Assembly: GCF_001426375.1 (NCBI RefSeq)
Contig: NZ_LMEO01000050.1
Coordinates: 548,480-608,842 of the forward strand
DNA: 60,363 nucleotides
DNA from: Paenibacillus sp. Root444D2
GTDB lineage: Bacteria; Bacillota; Bacilli; Paenibacillales; NBRC-103111
Direction of reading: 5' to 3'
The notes under the pieces: model-generated
Told to the model about the DNA's origin: nothing
Database searches by the model: none
Seen by the model: only the letters and a program-made list of their open reading frames with translations
Program-made: the position numbers and the translations under genes
Part shown: positions 25,398 to 34,677 of the stretch, piece by piece
Layout of the letters: every line of letters begins with the position of its first letter
How positions within the stretch are numbered: position 1 is the first letter of the stretch

Positions 25398-25943
25398 ATG
25401 GCAACAGTGGATAGAAGAATATTAAGAACTCAAGAAGCAATAAAAAAAGGATTTCTTGAATTGATGTCAGAAAAAAATTTCCATAGCATTACTATTCAGG
25501 ATATTTCTGACAGAGCAAATATTAACCGTGCAACTGTTTATCTTCATTACTTAGATAAATTTGATCTTCTGGATAAGATTATAGAAGAACATATCAATAA
25601 CATGAGTAATTTTTGTGAGTCGGAAACTGAAATGGATTGGATTGAATCCACTGTACATTGCATGGAATATCTTGAAAGTAATTATTTGTTTTTTTCGACG
25701 ATGTTGGCGAGCGGAGGAGCTCCATATTTTCGCAGTCGGTTTGTTCAACATAATATTGAAGCGTTCAAAAAAGACGTGGATATAACAAAAGGCAAAAATT
25801 CGGGTCAAAACGAGGATGTAATTGCTGAATTTGTTGCAAATGCTTACGTAGGTGTAGTGGAATGGTGGATAAAAAATGGCATGCCTTATTCACCTCGTAT
25901 TCTTGCTGAACAAGTAGGAGAATTGTTAGATAGAATTTTATAA
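25398..25943 (+). CDS. TetR/AcrR family transcriptional regulator
   Basis: A 181-residue regulator with a TetR helix-turn-helix (ITIQDISDRANINRATVYLHY) and a C-terminal domain ending VVEWWIKNGMPYSPRILAEQ, the TetR_C_8-like pattern also seen in the fragment at 27494. ATG 25398 is used because the earlier in-frame ATGs lack a ribosome binding site, although AGAAAGG is somewhat far. It is divergent from the lipoprotein remnant and MFS gene, which it probably controls. A terminator follows. Confidence 0.88.
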   Translation: MATVDRRILRTQEAIKKGFLELMSEKNFHSITIQDISDRANINRATVYLHYLDKFDLLDKIIEEHINNMSNFCESETEMDWIESTVHCMEYLESNYLFFSTMLASGGAPYFRSRFVQHNIEAFKKDVDITKGKNSGQNEDVIAEFVANAYVGVVEWWIKNGMPYSPRILAEQVGELLDRIL

Positions 25944-26012
25944 CCGATTGGACACTCAATAAGGAGCAGTTCACCTGGCAACGCTCTATAACTATCCTCC
26001 CGTTAGCGCAAT

Positions 26013-26046
26013 AACGGCTACCCCGCGGCAGCCGTTTTGGTTTTTA
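26013..26046 (+). terminator. Rho-independent terminator after the TetR gene
   Basis: AACGGCT (26013-26019) pairs with AGCCGTT (26030-26036) around a GC-rich loop, followed by TTGGTTTTTAT. Confidence 0.8.
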
Positions 26047-26135
26047 TCTCTCACGAGCAAAATACTGGCATGCGGTTGAGAGGATTGATTCAAGATTTTG
26101 TGGTGGACGACCAGTCCGTTTCTCAATGTCTCCCT

Positions 26136-27134
26136 TTAAACCGGAAACTTCACGCCGATTAGATCTTCACTTAACTCCCAGAGTTGCTCAGCAAATTCGG
26201 GATTAGTAGCCCAAGGCCTTACGCCTGGTGGTTGCGGACTATCTGCCGGAACTGCCCTAGCAATATCGACATTCTCGCAATAGACACCTCCCATTCCATC
26301 CAACTGCTTGTTTACGGCACACCAGACGATCGTAGCTGCCCCTTCTTCTATTGTCTTAAACTCCTCATTATATTCATTAAGAACTCGCTTTCCATTCTCG
26401 TCCATTGCTCCCATTGCTCGCATTTCTTCATCGGATAAATTACGTGACAAATCGGTTACGATGGTTCCTGGATGTACCGAAAAAGCCCTGATGCCATAAC
26501 TTATCCCTTTCTTATCTAACTCGATTGCAAATAGCGCATTAGCCGTTTTGGACTGCCCGTAAGCTTTCCATTTGTCATACTCGCGTATCTCAAAATTGGG
26601 GTCATTGAAGTCTATTCCACTGATCCGATGGCCTCTGGAAGAAACAGATACGACTCTTGCACCCTTTGCCTTAGTTAAGGCTGGCCAAAGACGCGCCGTT
26701 AAATGGAAATGCCCCAAATGGTTCGTTGCAAATTGGGACTCAAAGCCGCGTTTGTCTCGTGCAAGCGGTGAGGCCATAATACCTGCGCTATTGATAAGAA
26801 TATGCAAGGGACGATTCGAGTTAAGAAAGCGCTGCGCGAAAGCATCTATGGAAGCAGGATCTAAAAGATCCAATGTTTCCAGTTCAGCCCCCGGAATACG
26901 CGAGACGGAAGCTCGCGCCTTTTCCGGTGTGCGTGCAGGTATAATAACCGTTGCACCGGATTCGGCCAGAACACGAGATGTCTCAAGACCGAGGCCCGAA
27001 TAGCCACCCGTCACAATGGCGACTTTGCCTCTTAAATCCTCCCCGCCTAATGCCTCCTTCGCCGTTGTTCGTGGTCCAAAACCTGAATGAATGGGCGCCT
27101 GAATGGTTAATTCATTATTCCTAATCCTTTGCAT
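26136..27134 (-). CDS. Short-chain dehydrogenase/reductase (retinol dehydrogenase-like)
   Basis: A 332-residue SDR with the cofactor loop TGGYSGLG (42-49), the NSAG motif (INSAGIMASP), the catalytic Ser in VVSVSSRGHR and the YxxxK pair in AYGQSKTANALF. The N-terminal lead GFGPRTTAKEALGG is shared with the paralogue at 46428. NADP(H) use is suggested by PARTPEK after strand 2. A broken MerR gene lies directly upstream in the same direction and was probably its regulator. Substrate unknown. Confidence 0.92.
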   Translation of the reverse strand: MQRIRNNELTIQAPIHSGFGPRTTAKEALGGEDLRGKVAIVTGGYSGLGLETSRVLAESGATVIIPARTPEKARASVSRIPGAELETLDLLDPASIDAFAQRFLNSNRPLHILINSAGIMASPLARDKRGFESQFATNHLGHFHLTARLWPALTKAKGARVVSVSSRGHRISGIDFNDPNFEIREYDKWKAYGQSKTANALFAIELDKKGISYGIRAFSVHPGTIVTDLSRNLSDEEMRAMGAMDENGKRVLNEYNEEFKTIEEGAATIVWCAVNKQLDGMGGVYCENVDIARAVPADSPQPPGVRPWATNPEFAEQLWELSEDLIGVKFPV

Positions 27135-27153
27135 TTACAATTCCTCCATCAAT

Positions 27154-27386
27154 TTAGTTTTTTATAAGTTTTCCTGTTTTTATATTTTGAAAGTGATTCA
27201 GTTTATAATTTAAGATATCTAAAGTAGCATGTATTTCAGTTAATTGAGACTCCACTTGCTTCTTATGCGCATCGAGTATGTTGATACAGATGGGGGAAGC
27301 AGTTGGATCTTCTCGTAATATCGGATTGTGTCTTGACTCAATCCCGCTTTTCGAGAAACTTCTGCAATCGTAAATGTGGGTTCCAT
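27154..27386 (-). pseudogene. MerR family regulator, internally deleted and frameshifted
   Basis: ATG 27386, with AAAGGAGG six bases upstream, starts a MerR helix-turn-helix (FTIAEVSRKAGLSQDTIRYY). The frame then breaks after EKIQLLPP. The dimerisation helix continues in another frame as DAHKKQVESQLTEIHATLDI and ends at 27154. About 50 residues of the middle are missing, so both a deletion and a frame change have occurred. The promoter palindrome upstream is intact. Confidence 0.8.
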
Positions 27387-27420
27387 ATCTAGCCTCCTTT
27401 CGCTTGATTTCAAGCATATT

Positions 27421-27443
27421 ACTTGGAGTATACTCCATGTCAA
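27421..27443 (-). promoter_or_regulatory. MerR-type palindromic promoter element
   Basis: GGAGTATACTCC (27425-27436) is a perfect palindrome lying between TTGACA and TAATAT on the minus strand. This is the classic placement of a MerR operator between -35 and -10, just upstream of the broken MerR gene and the SDR gene. Confidence 0.75.
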
Positions 27444-27493
27444 GCGCTTGATTTTAAGGACTTGGCCTATCTTATTACGCTTTCAAGTTCTAA

Positions 27494-27754
27494 GATAAAT
27501 ATGAAATACCAGTTAGAGACTCCGATACGTCCATCGTTGCAGCTAACGTAAAAGAAAAGATAGATAGACAGGAAATTACTCAGGGACTGGATAAGGAATT
27601 GATTACACGATTTATGGCTTCAGCTTTCGTCGGTACTGTGGAATGGTGGATTCTAAATAACATGCCACATTCACCTCAGATTATGGCAGAGCAAGTATGG
27701 AGATTATTTGAAAAGAATGATATATACAAAGTCGGCTCATCTGCGCCAACGTAA
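27494..27754 (+). pseudogene. C-terminal fragment of a TetR family regulator
   Basis: An open frame without start or ribosome binding site encodes FMASAFVGTVEWWILNNMPH followed by SPQIMAEQVWRLFEKND. It aligns with the C-terminus of the TetR protein at 25398 (EFVANAYVGVVEWWIKNGMP, YSPRILAEQVGELL). The DNA-binding half is absent. It is followed by a terminator at 27804. Confidence 0.75.
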
Positions 27755-27803
27755 CCCTTCTTAAACCTTAGAGTGCACTTTAAGTCAACCCCAATATGTA
27801 AAA

Positions 27804-27852
27804 AAGTCTTGAGCAAACCGTTGATGGTTTATGCAAGACCCTTTTCTTTTTA
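27804..27852 (+). terminator. Rho-independent terminator after the TetR fragment
   Basis: GTCTTG and AAACC pair with GGTTT and CAAGAC across an internal bulge, followed by CCTTTTCTTTTT. The remaining intergenic DNA to 28059 shows no gene. Confidence 0.7.
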
Positions 27853-28059
27853 AGATTGAAATAATGTTTTTAGAGGCAGTTTAACGATGAATTTAGCCTC
27901 CTGCAAATTGCATGTTTTTTATTAATGGTACTTTTAACGATAATTGCCTGCAAAACCGTTTCTTCCTTAGCATTTTCAACAAGAAAGCACATGAACAGCA
28001 TCTTCTACACATACTTTTCATATGAAGGAATATGAGCGGTACGAAAGGAAGTTGACATC

Positions 28060-28956
28060 ATGGTGCAGTATAAAAAAATGAATATCGATGGATTAGAAAT
28101 ATTTTTTCGTGAAGCCGGGTATTCGTACAATCCGACCATTATCCTTCTTCATGGATTTCCAAGTTCCTCCCATATGTTCAGAAACCTCATTCCACAACTG
28201 GCAGACAGATTCCATGTCATCGCTCCTGATTACCCTGGATTTGGATATAGCAGCATGCCATCAACGGAAGACTATCCGTACACTTTCGAGAATTTATCCC
28301 TTGTGATTGAAAAGCTAATCGCTAAGCTCTACATTTCTCGCTATATATTGTATGTCCATGATTATGGAGGACCTATCGGATTCAGATTGGCTATCCGCAA
28401 TCCAACGCAGATTCTTGGTTTCGTTATTCAGAATGCAGTAGCTGATGAGAAAGGGCTAGGGAAACCATTCGATCTCTTCAAAGCACTTTGGGCTAACCGA
28501 AACCCAGTAACAGAAGCGGCTTTTTCCGAGCTTGTAACATTTGATTTCACAAAAAAACAATATTTAACTGGTGTGTGTCAACCCTACCTGATTAGCCCTG
28601 ATGGATATATGATGGACCAGTCTTTACTTAACCGACCTGGAAACAACCAAATCCAACTAGAGCTAGGCTATGATTATAGAAAAAATGTAGAAGAGTACCC
28701 TGTTTGGCAACAATACTTGAGAACCTATCAACCTCCTACGCTCATAGCTTGGGGAAAAAACGATTTTATTTTTACGTTGGAGGGTGCTCATGCCTTTAGT
28801 AAGCAACTCATTCCTATTCAAACTTATTTCTTATGCGGTGGACATTTTGTATTGGAGGAACAAAGCTGGCATGTTTCCGAGCTAATTAAAAGCTTTTTCG
28901 GTCGCCTATACATTTATCCGCCTTATTCGTCCAACTACATAGAAAAATATCGGTAA
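28060..28956 (+). CDS. Alpha/beta hydrolase with Asp nucleophile (epoxide hydrolase/dehalogenase-like)
   Basis: A 298-residue soluble hydrolase. HGFPSSSHMF (31-40) supplies the oxyanion hole, the nucleophile elbow YVHDYGGPIG carries Asp101 rather than Ser, and GGHFVLEEQSW carries the catalytic His. Asp nucleophiles occur in epoxide hydrolases and haloalkane dehalogenases. The residue after the HG pair is Phe rather than Asn, which fits the epoxide hydrolase side better. GGAAG precedes ATG 28060. Its last 51 bases overlap the 3' end of the convergent germination permease gene. Confidence 0.82.
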   Translation: MVQYKKMNIDGLEIFFREAGYSYNPTIILLHGFPSSSHMFRNLIPQLADRFHVIAPDYPGFGYSSMPSTEDYPYTFENLSLVIEKLIAKLYISRYILYVHDYGGPIGFRLAIRNPTQILGFVIQNAVADEKGLGKPFDLFKALWANRNPVTEAAFSELVTFDFTKKQYLTGVCQPYLISPDGYMMDQSLLNRPGNNQIQLELGYDYRKNVEEYPVWQQYLRTYQPPTLIAWGKNDFIFTLEGAHAFSKQLIPIQTYFLCGGHFVLEEQSWHVSELIKSFFGRLYIYPPYSSNYIEKYR

Positions 28957-29988
28957 TGCAATGATATTTATAGGGAAGACGTATTTGATCCACACTTGAG
29001 TGGCATATTCCATCGCATATACGGAATTCGAAGGAATGAACGATAACAAAAGGAGGCTTCCTGCGACAGGTACTATTAGTCTCTTCCATTTCGTTATATG
29101 GAATAGTTGTGCTATGCCATAGCTATTCACAAACAAATAAAGGGACATTTTTACGAATACAGCAAAAATCCATACAAATATAATCCATACATCCATGTTT
29201 TGAATAAACTCTAGAAATGCTATGAATCGAACCATTGTGAAATAGGGATAATGGAGTTCTCCTCCTAATTGAGTTCCAAATGTTGTTACAATCATAACCG
29301 CTGTGATAACTCCTATGAGAGATGGCAAAAGTATGGCTAGCAATATCGGTTTCAGTGCACGGTCTGGCTTCGTTAAGAAAGGGAAGAGCATCATGATTAA
29401 AATCGACTCTCCAAGAAACGAGGCATTGGTTATGGAGCCTTTTAGAATATTAATCGCCCCTGAATCAAAATAGACAGGCAAAAGAAGTTTAGGATGCACA
29501 TTAGACAGATTCAATAAAAGGGTTATGATAATGCCCAATAAAAATAAAGGGCCCACAATTTCACTGAAACGAGCTATCGCTTCAACGCTGCCTTTATAGT
29601 TGATATAACTCATAGCCACAACGAAGACCAATGAAATAACCCACCATGGCGTATTGTGAAAGAGCACACTTTGAATGGAATCCGACACATCCCTCAGAAT
29701 CACAGCAGCTACTGTATACCAACCAATGAAATATAATAGGCAAATGAATCTACCAATCCATTTCCCCAGTAATAGCTGACTAAATTCAACAATAGTCAAA
29801 TTTGCGTGACGGAAGCTTACCTTTAAAGCTACGAAAGTGCTTGTTAAGCCTATAACAGCAGCCACCAATAAAGAGATCCAGGCATCTTGCCTGACAGTGC
29901 GAATGGCCGGTGAAATCGTCAGCCAAATCGTCATACTGATTTCTACCGTTAACAGCAGCCAAAATAATTGCCAGTTAGAAATCTTCAT
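28906..29988 (-). CDS. Spore germination permease, GerAB/GerKB family
   Basis: A 360-residue membrane protein of the APC superfamily with ten predicted segments (start MKISNWQLFWLLLTVEISMT). It is the B subunit of a GerA-type nutrient receptor in the spore inner membrane and probably binds the germinant. AAAGGAGC precedes ATG 29988, and the gene follows the C subunit by 12 bases. The gene order here is A-C-B. Its 3' end overlaps the convergent hydrolase gene. Confidence 0.93.
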   Translation of the reverse strand: MKISNWQLFWLLLTVEISMTIWLTISPAIRTVRQDAWISLLVAAVIGLTSTFVALKVSFRHANLTIVEFSQLLLGKWIGRFICLLYFIGWYTVAAVILRDVSDSIQSVLFHNTPWWVISLVFVVAMSYINYKGSVEAIARFSEIVGPLFLLGIIITLLLNLSNVHPKLLLPVYFDSGAINILKGSITNASFLGESILIMMLFPFLTKPDRALKPILLAILLPSLIGVITAVMIVTTFGTQLGGELHYPYFTMVRFIAFLEFIQNMDVWIIFVWIFAVFVKMSLYLFVNSYGIAQLFHITKWKRLIVPVAGSLLLLSFIPSNSVYAMEYATQVWIKYVFPINIIALPIFFYVVGRIRRINV

Positions 29989-30000
29989 AATGGCTCCTTT

Positions 30001-31137
30001 CTACAAATCCAGCGACTTCCCTATATTCCCAGTACTTCTTATTTTCAGACGTACATCCACTGTGACGGAGGCAAGAGGAAATTCCTGATCCCAACGATTT
30101 TTTATTGATTTCCATACAATCGGATGCTCTTCATGCAATACTTCTCCGAAACCAAATACATCTTGACCATAATTCTCTTGCACTTTTTTTATCATTTTTT
30201 CGATGTGTTCTTTTGTTTTTTTATTTATTTCATGCTCAATTCCAGGTAATTGATTTGCTGAAGAGGGGTTGGTTCTTGTCGTATTCTCCAATATTCGTCC
30301 ATTCCCAGTTAGTTTAACCACAAAATTAAGTTTACCATCGCTAATTTCGGACGTGATATGACTCCTTAAGTTAGATTCGTAGATCGAGTAAATACCGTGT
30401 TCCATATCAACCGTAATATATCGATCACGCTGAACTCCCTTTATCCAAAACATATCCATGGAGTCAATTTGCCCAAGAGTACCAACCATTTCTAGATTCT
30501 TATTATACATAGCTGCTTTTTGGATTATAAAAGTATTTCTCTCCTTCTTATTCACTTCGATTACCGGCATACTCGGTCTGATTCCGTCTCTAGTTGAGTC
30601 TACGATTAGATCACGAAGTACAGTATCACCAACGCGACAGTACTTGTCCTGATCCACAGCAGCTACAGCCGAGAAAGGGTTAAACGGACTACTCACTTCC
30701 AGAGCATCCTTGCCCTCTCCACCCTGTACCATGAAAACATCTGTCCGCAAGCGTGTATCAGGATTTCTAACAAATTGGTCAATTGCATTCTTTATTCCAG
30801 AACGAGCCATTTTTTCACCAAAAAATATAGTTCTTCGATGTCCGACAAAAATTCTGCGCGGCAATTTTTCTTGAATATTTTGAAGAGTTTCAATCAAACT
30901 TTTTCCCGTTGCCGAAACCACAATCGTAGCCTTCTCTTTTTCACTTTTACTTCCCCCAGTGCTTCTAAATTGTGAAGGAATGGCAATTTGAGCACTCACT
31001 TTGAATGAACCGTCCTCATTGAGGTCGATGGAACTCCCGACCCAGAACGCATAGTCGTTAATTTCAGTTCGATCCCAACAGCCTGTCAAGAAGATAACAA
31101 TAAACAATAATGGGCAGCTCAAATTGAAAGTTCTCAT
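30001..31137 (-). CDS. Spore germination lipoprotein, Ger(x)C family
   Basis: A 378-residue lipoprotein, the C subunit of a GerA-type germinant receptor, anchored to the spore inner membrane. It has a signal peptide and lipobox LTGCWDRTEIND, the hallmark start of mature GerC proteins, and later NPDTRLRTDVFMVQGGEGKD. ATG 31137 is chosen because GGGGAG lies about eight bases before it, whereas ATG 31158 has no ribosome binding site. It lies between the A and B subunit genes. Confidence 0.94.
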   Translation of the reverse strand: MRTFNLSCPLLFIVIFLTGCWDRTEINDYAFWVGSSIDLNEDGSFKVSAQIAIPSQFRSTGGSKSEKEKATIVVSATGKSLIETLQNIQEKLPRRIFVGHRRTIFFGEKMARSGIKNAIDQFVRNPDTRLRTDVFMVQGGEGKDALEVSSPFNPFSAVAAVDQDKYCRVGDTVLRDLIVDSTRDGIRPSMPVIEVNKKERNTFIIQKAAMYNKNLEMVGTLGQIDSMDMFWIKGVQRDRYITVDMEHGIYSIYESNLRSHITSEISDGKLNFVVKLTGNGRILENTTRTNPSSANQLPGIEHEINKKTKEHIEKMIKKVQENYGQDVFGFGEVLHEEHPIVWKSIKNRWDQEFPLASVTVDVRLKIRSTGNIGKSLDL

Positions 31138-31184
31138 AGTACTTCTCCCCATTCTCATTAGGTTTTGATCACATAAATGGGATA

Positions 31185-32594
31185 TTACTTCATGAATCTA
31201 TGGTGCATACGGATGAGGGTGTCCTTCCACTGCTTTCTGGTAAAAGGAGCGATTGGCTTCAAATAGGGTACGCCAAACGAATTTAACGTTACGAGATGAA
31301 TAAGAATAAAAACAATACCCATGGCTACACCGTAAATGCCCAGAAGACCGCCTGCAATAAGCATGGGGAATCGAAGAAGTCTGAACGGGAGCGCCAAACT
31401 GTATCTCGGGAAGGCAAAGGATGCAATTCCTGTTCCAGCAACAATCATGACAATGGGTGCGGATATGAAGCCGGCTTGAACAGCAGCCTCACCGATGACT
31501 AGCGCACCTACGATACTTACAGCTGAGCCAATTGCTTTAGGAAGTCTCAAACCGGCTTCACGCAGTCCTTCGAACATCATTTCCATGAGAAGAGTTTCTA
31601 CAACCGTCGGGAAGGGTAGTCCTTCTCTGGATGCCGCAATGCTCATCATGAGATTAAGCGGAATCATTTGAGGATGAAACGTAGTAAGCGCTACATAGAC
31701 GGAAGGCAGAAAAATGGACAGGAAAACCAATAAGATACGTAGGCATCTTACGGCGGACACATAAATAAATCTTTCGTAATGATCCTCAGCGGATTGAAAC
31801 CCAGACCAGAATGTCATTGGGATGATTAAGGCATTTGGAGATCCGTCTACGATTAGTGCTACTTTCCCTTCCATCAAACTTGCTGCAACAGTATCCGGAC
31901 GTTCGGTATTTAGAATTTGCGGGAACACAGACATAGGATGATCTTCTATGAATTCTTCCACATATGCAGAATCAAATATCCGATCCGTATGAATGTTATT
32001 AATTCGCTTCCTTGCTTCTGCTAAAACTTCAGGGATCACATACCCTTCCATATAAACTAGAACCATTGGTGTTTTAGTGGTAGTACCTATTTCATACGCT
32101 TGAAATTTAAGCTGTGTGCTTTTAATTTTTCTTCGGATAAGGCTAGTATTGGTACGTAGAGACTCGGTAAAGCCTTCTCTAGGTCCTCGAATTGAAGCTT
32201 CAGTGGTTGGCTCTTCCACAGATCTTTGTTTATAATCACTCAGTTCTGCTAGAAATCCAAAGGATTGGCCTTCTAGAAGAATAACTACTTTTCCCTCGAG
32301 AACACCTTCCGTAACCTCAGATAGATCTACTATTTCTTTATACTTAAATGCCAAATCATCCCTATTGGTCGAATTCAAGGATGAAATGGATGGAATCAAG
32401 ACCTGTTCCAATAATTTGGCATCAATCAAACCATCGGTGTATACAACCAAACAATTTAAAGATGCTGGGCTTTGTAAGGCTCGAATTTGAATATCTGAAC
32501 AATTGCGAAACTCATATTTGAGCTGATCTTCATTCTCAGAGAGGACCTGGCTTATCGGAAGATTCGTTTGTGGCGAAGTAGTTGAAGTAATCAA
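31185..32594 (-). CDS. Spore germination protein, GerAA/GerKA family
   Basis: A 469-residue A subunit of a nutrient germinant receptor. A soluble N-terminal region of about 260 residues (DCLVVYTDGLID-like segment, FEAYEIG, ERPDTVAASLMEGKVALIVD) precedes a membrane domain with about five segments (FLSIFLPSVYVALTTFHPQM, EGLPFPTVVETLLMEMMFEG). The start is TTG 32594 with GAGGAG nine bases upstream. It is first in the A-C-B operon, whose expression in the forespore is expected from family knowledge. Confidence 0.94.
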   Translation of the reverse strand: MITSTTSPQTNLPISQVLSENEDQLKYEFRNCSDIQIRALQSPASLNCLVVYTDGLIDAKLLEQVLIPSISSLNSTNRDDLAFKYKEIVDLSEVTEGVLEGKVVILLEGQSFGFLAELSDYKQRSVEEPTTEASIRGPREGFTESLRTNTSLIRRKIKSTQLKFQAYEIGTTTKTPMVLVYMEGYVIPEVLAEARKRINNIHTDRIFDSAYVEEFIEDHPMSVFPQILNTERPDTVAASLMEGKVALIVDGSPNALIIPMTFWSGFQSAEDHYERFIYVSAVRCLRILLVFLSIFLPSVYVALTTFHPQMIPLNLMMSIAASREGLPFPTVVETLLMEMMFEGLREAGLRLPKAIGSAVSIVGALVIGEAAVQAGFISAPIVMIVAGTGIASFAFPRYSLALPFRLLRFPMLIAGGLLGIYGVAMGIVFILIHLVTLNSFGVPYLKPIAPFTRKQWKDTLIRMHHRFMK

Positions 32595-32698
32595 GCTGTT
32601 CCACTCCTCACTATGATATCTTTATCGTCTCCGCCTTATGGAAATAATATGCATTGGATAACGGTTCTCAGCAGCTGTTGGGTATCTACCTATAGAAA

Positions 32699-32738
32699 AA
32701 AAAGCACAAAATCGACAATCATGTCGTTTGAGCTTTTG
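32699..32738 (-). terminator. Possible terminator upstream of the germination operon
   Basis: On the minus strand AAAAGCTCAAACGACA pairs imperfectly with TGTCGATTTTGTGCTTTT and ends in a long T-run. It may be a second barrier insulating the germination operon from the ABC operon upstream. Confidence 0.6.
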
Positions 32739-32840
32739 GTAAGAATTACAATTTGAAAGCAAGAAAAAGAACTGTCCTTTTTAGATTAAAAATCCTGAGC
32801 ATGCTTGAAATCCAGCAGGACTTCAAACGACTGACCAAAA

Positions 32841-32878
32841 TAAAAAATATCCTGTGCGACCACTGGGCCGCACGGGAT
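32841..32878 (-). terminator. Terminator of the LplABC-type ABC operon
   Basis: ATCCCGTGCG pairs with CGCACAGGAT (minus strand), one mismatch, followed by ATTTTTTATTTT, 17 bases after the binding-protein stop codon. Confidence 0.85.
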
Positions 32879-32894
32879 CGCTTTGCTTGCAACG

Positions 32895-34553
32895 TTATTT
32901 CTTGAATGATTTATCGTAGGATTGCTGCATAATTTCCAGATAGCGTTTCAGATTTAATTTATTCAAGCCAGTTACATACGCATCCCAGTCCTTATTTAAA
33001 TCTTTCGAACCAGTAACGAACTGCAGCGCATTCTGGTCAATGTAATTTTTGATGTTCGTCTTCAGCATTGCTGCTTCATCGGCCGTGGTTGGATCGATCC
33101 AGATGGCCCAATGTGGAAACACATCTTTGGGTTGCTTAGAATCATATAGATGGGTTGCTTCCTGTAATCGACGCTCGTAGCCTGTCGTGTCATAAATGTC
33201 GGTAGCTGCAATCCACCCGTCTCGGAATGCTTTAGGTTGGAAATATTGCGCCATTGGGCTCCAAGACGAGTTGTGGGGAGTTTCACCTGTTAGAGTAGGA
33301 ATCGTAGCCAATATGGAAGCGGCTCCCTTCTCAACTGGAACATCAGTATCCTTTGGTTTTCTCCAGTCTTTGCCTTCTTCCCCGAAGTGACCACGGATTT
33401 GACCTTCTTGCGTGAATAAATAGTCGACTAATTTAATCGCAGCGATTTGCGCATCTTTGCTCGCTTTATTCGTCAGAACGAAGGTAGCGCCGGGATCACT
33501 CGGGTAATTGTAAGTTGCATAAGCTCCGTTTGGTCCAGCCAACGGTGGAACTGCATCATAAGTTTTAGAGTTATCCGATCCACCAGTAACGAAAATATAA
33601 GGATGCATGCCAGCGCCAGCGCCCAATATTTGCGCTTCGGCATTATCGCCGATTTTCTTAAAGGCCGCAGCATTTTGCGTAAACGCCCCTTTATCGATGA
33701 GACCTTCATCATACATCGACTTAACGAATTGCAGGCCTTGCTTCCATTCTGCTTTATTAGCCGCCATATCCACTTTCCCGTTGTTCAAAAACAGATACGT
33801 TTTATCGTCGTTATAGATGAAACCATTCATAAAATACGGAATAATATGAACGCCATAATCCTCGATTGAACCGCTCAACGGCACTTCGTCCGCTTTCCCG
33901 TTGCCGTTCGGGTCCTTCGACTTAAATGCTTGCAATACTTGTTTATATTCGTCCAGCGTTTTTGGCATCTGGAGATTTAGCTTTTTCAACCAGCTGGAAT
34001 TGATCCACATTTTATTCGGATAGGAACAGTGGTAGCATTCGATCAATTGCGTCAATCCATAAATTTTGCCGTCCGGCGCGGTATTCATGGCCTTAAAGTA
34101 CGGGAATTTGTCCAACGCCGCTTTCACGTTAGGTGCATATTTATTGATCAGGTCGTCAAGCGGTAGAATAACACCCTGCTGCGAGTAGCGTAGAATATCC
34201 GTCTGTGAAAATTTATCAACCCACGGTATCAGCATGTAGAGGTCCGGGTAGTCTCCGCTTGCAAGAGATATTTGTCGTTTCTCGGCCGCACCGTCGAAAG
34301 GAACCGTCTGCCATTGAAATTTAATATTAAACTTCTCTTCAACTAATTTCGAGAAGCTGTTTGTCGCTAAATCTGTATTCGCGTCTTGTTGTGCGAAAAT
34401 TTTGATTGCTACCGAACTGTTGCTTCCCACCGCTTTTGGTGAATCCTTGGCGTCCGGAGTATTCTTATCAGAATCAGTTGGGGATGAACAAGCCGCGAGA
34501 ACTAGACTGATAGCAAGCAACATTATCATTAGGAATGGTACTGTTTTTTTCAA
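32895..34553 (-). CDS. Extracellular solute-binding lipoprotein (LplA/YtcQ-like)
   Basis: A 552-residue lipoprotein of the large LplA/YtcQ class that binds oligosaccharides outside the cell. TTG 34553 is preferred: GAGAGGG lies six bases upstream and the signal peptide (KKTVPFLMIMLLAISLVLAA, Cys in LAACSS) then begins at once. The ATG at 34595 would add a charged leader. The mature part shows TNSFSKLVEEKFNIKFQWQT, GDYPDLYMLIPW and DPNGNGKADEVPL. It is last in the operon after two permeases. Because the second permease carries a stop codon, this importer may be inactive. Confidence 0.9.
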   Translation of the reverse strand: MKKTVPFLMIMLLAISLVLAACSSPTDSDKNTPDAKDSPKAVGSNSSVAIKIFAQQDANTDLATNSFSKLVEEKFNIKFQWQTVPFDGAAEKRQISLASGDYPDLYMLIPWVDKFSQTDILRYSQQGVILPLDDLINKYAPNVKAALDKFPYFKAMNTAPDGKIYGLTQLIECYHCSYPNKMWINSSWLKKLNLQMPKTLDEYKQVLQAFKSKDPNGNGKADEVPLSGSIEDYGVHIIPYFMNGFIYNDDKTYLFLNNGKVDMAANKAEWKQGLQFVKSMYDEGLIDKGAFTQNAAAFKKIGDNAEAQILGAGAGMHPYIFVTGGSDNSKTYDAVPPLAGPNGAYATYNYPSDPGATFVLTNKASKDAQIAAIKLVDYLFTQEGQIRGHFGEEGKDWRKPKDTDVPVEKGAASILATIPTLTGETPHNSSWSPMAQYFQPKAFRDGWIAATDIYDTTGYERRLQEATHLYDSKQPKDVFPHWAIWIDPTTADEAAMLKTNIKNYIDQNALQFVTGSKDLNKDWDAYVTGLNKLNLKRYLEIMQQSYDKSFKK

Positions 34554-34677
34554 ATACGCCCTCTCCCTTTCATTGTCAAGTGGTAACCCCTGCATGTGCC
34601 ATTTTTTAAATTATAAACTTCTACTTCCTGTTTGATTGCCCTGCATCACCTCCTCTAATTTATTCACAGACTCTCAT

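Noticed and set aside
28060..32594. Possibility that the hydrolase at 28060 belongs to the germination operon
   Set aside because: It is on the opposite strand and convergent, so it cannot be part of that transcript.
32895..34595. Long start at ATG 34595 for the LplA-like binding protein
   Set aside because: It would place a charged 14-residue leader before the signal peptide; TTG 34553 has a proper ribosome binding site and begins the signal peptide.
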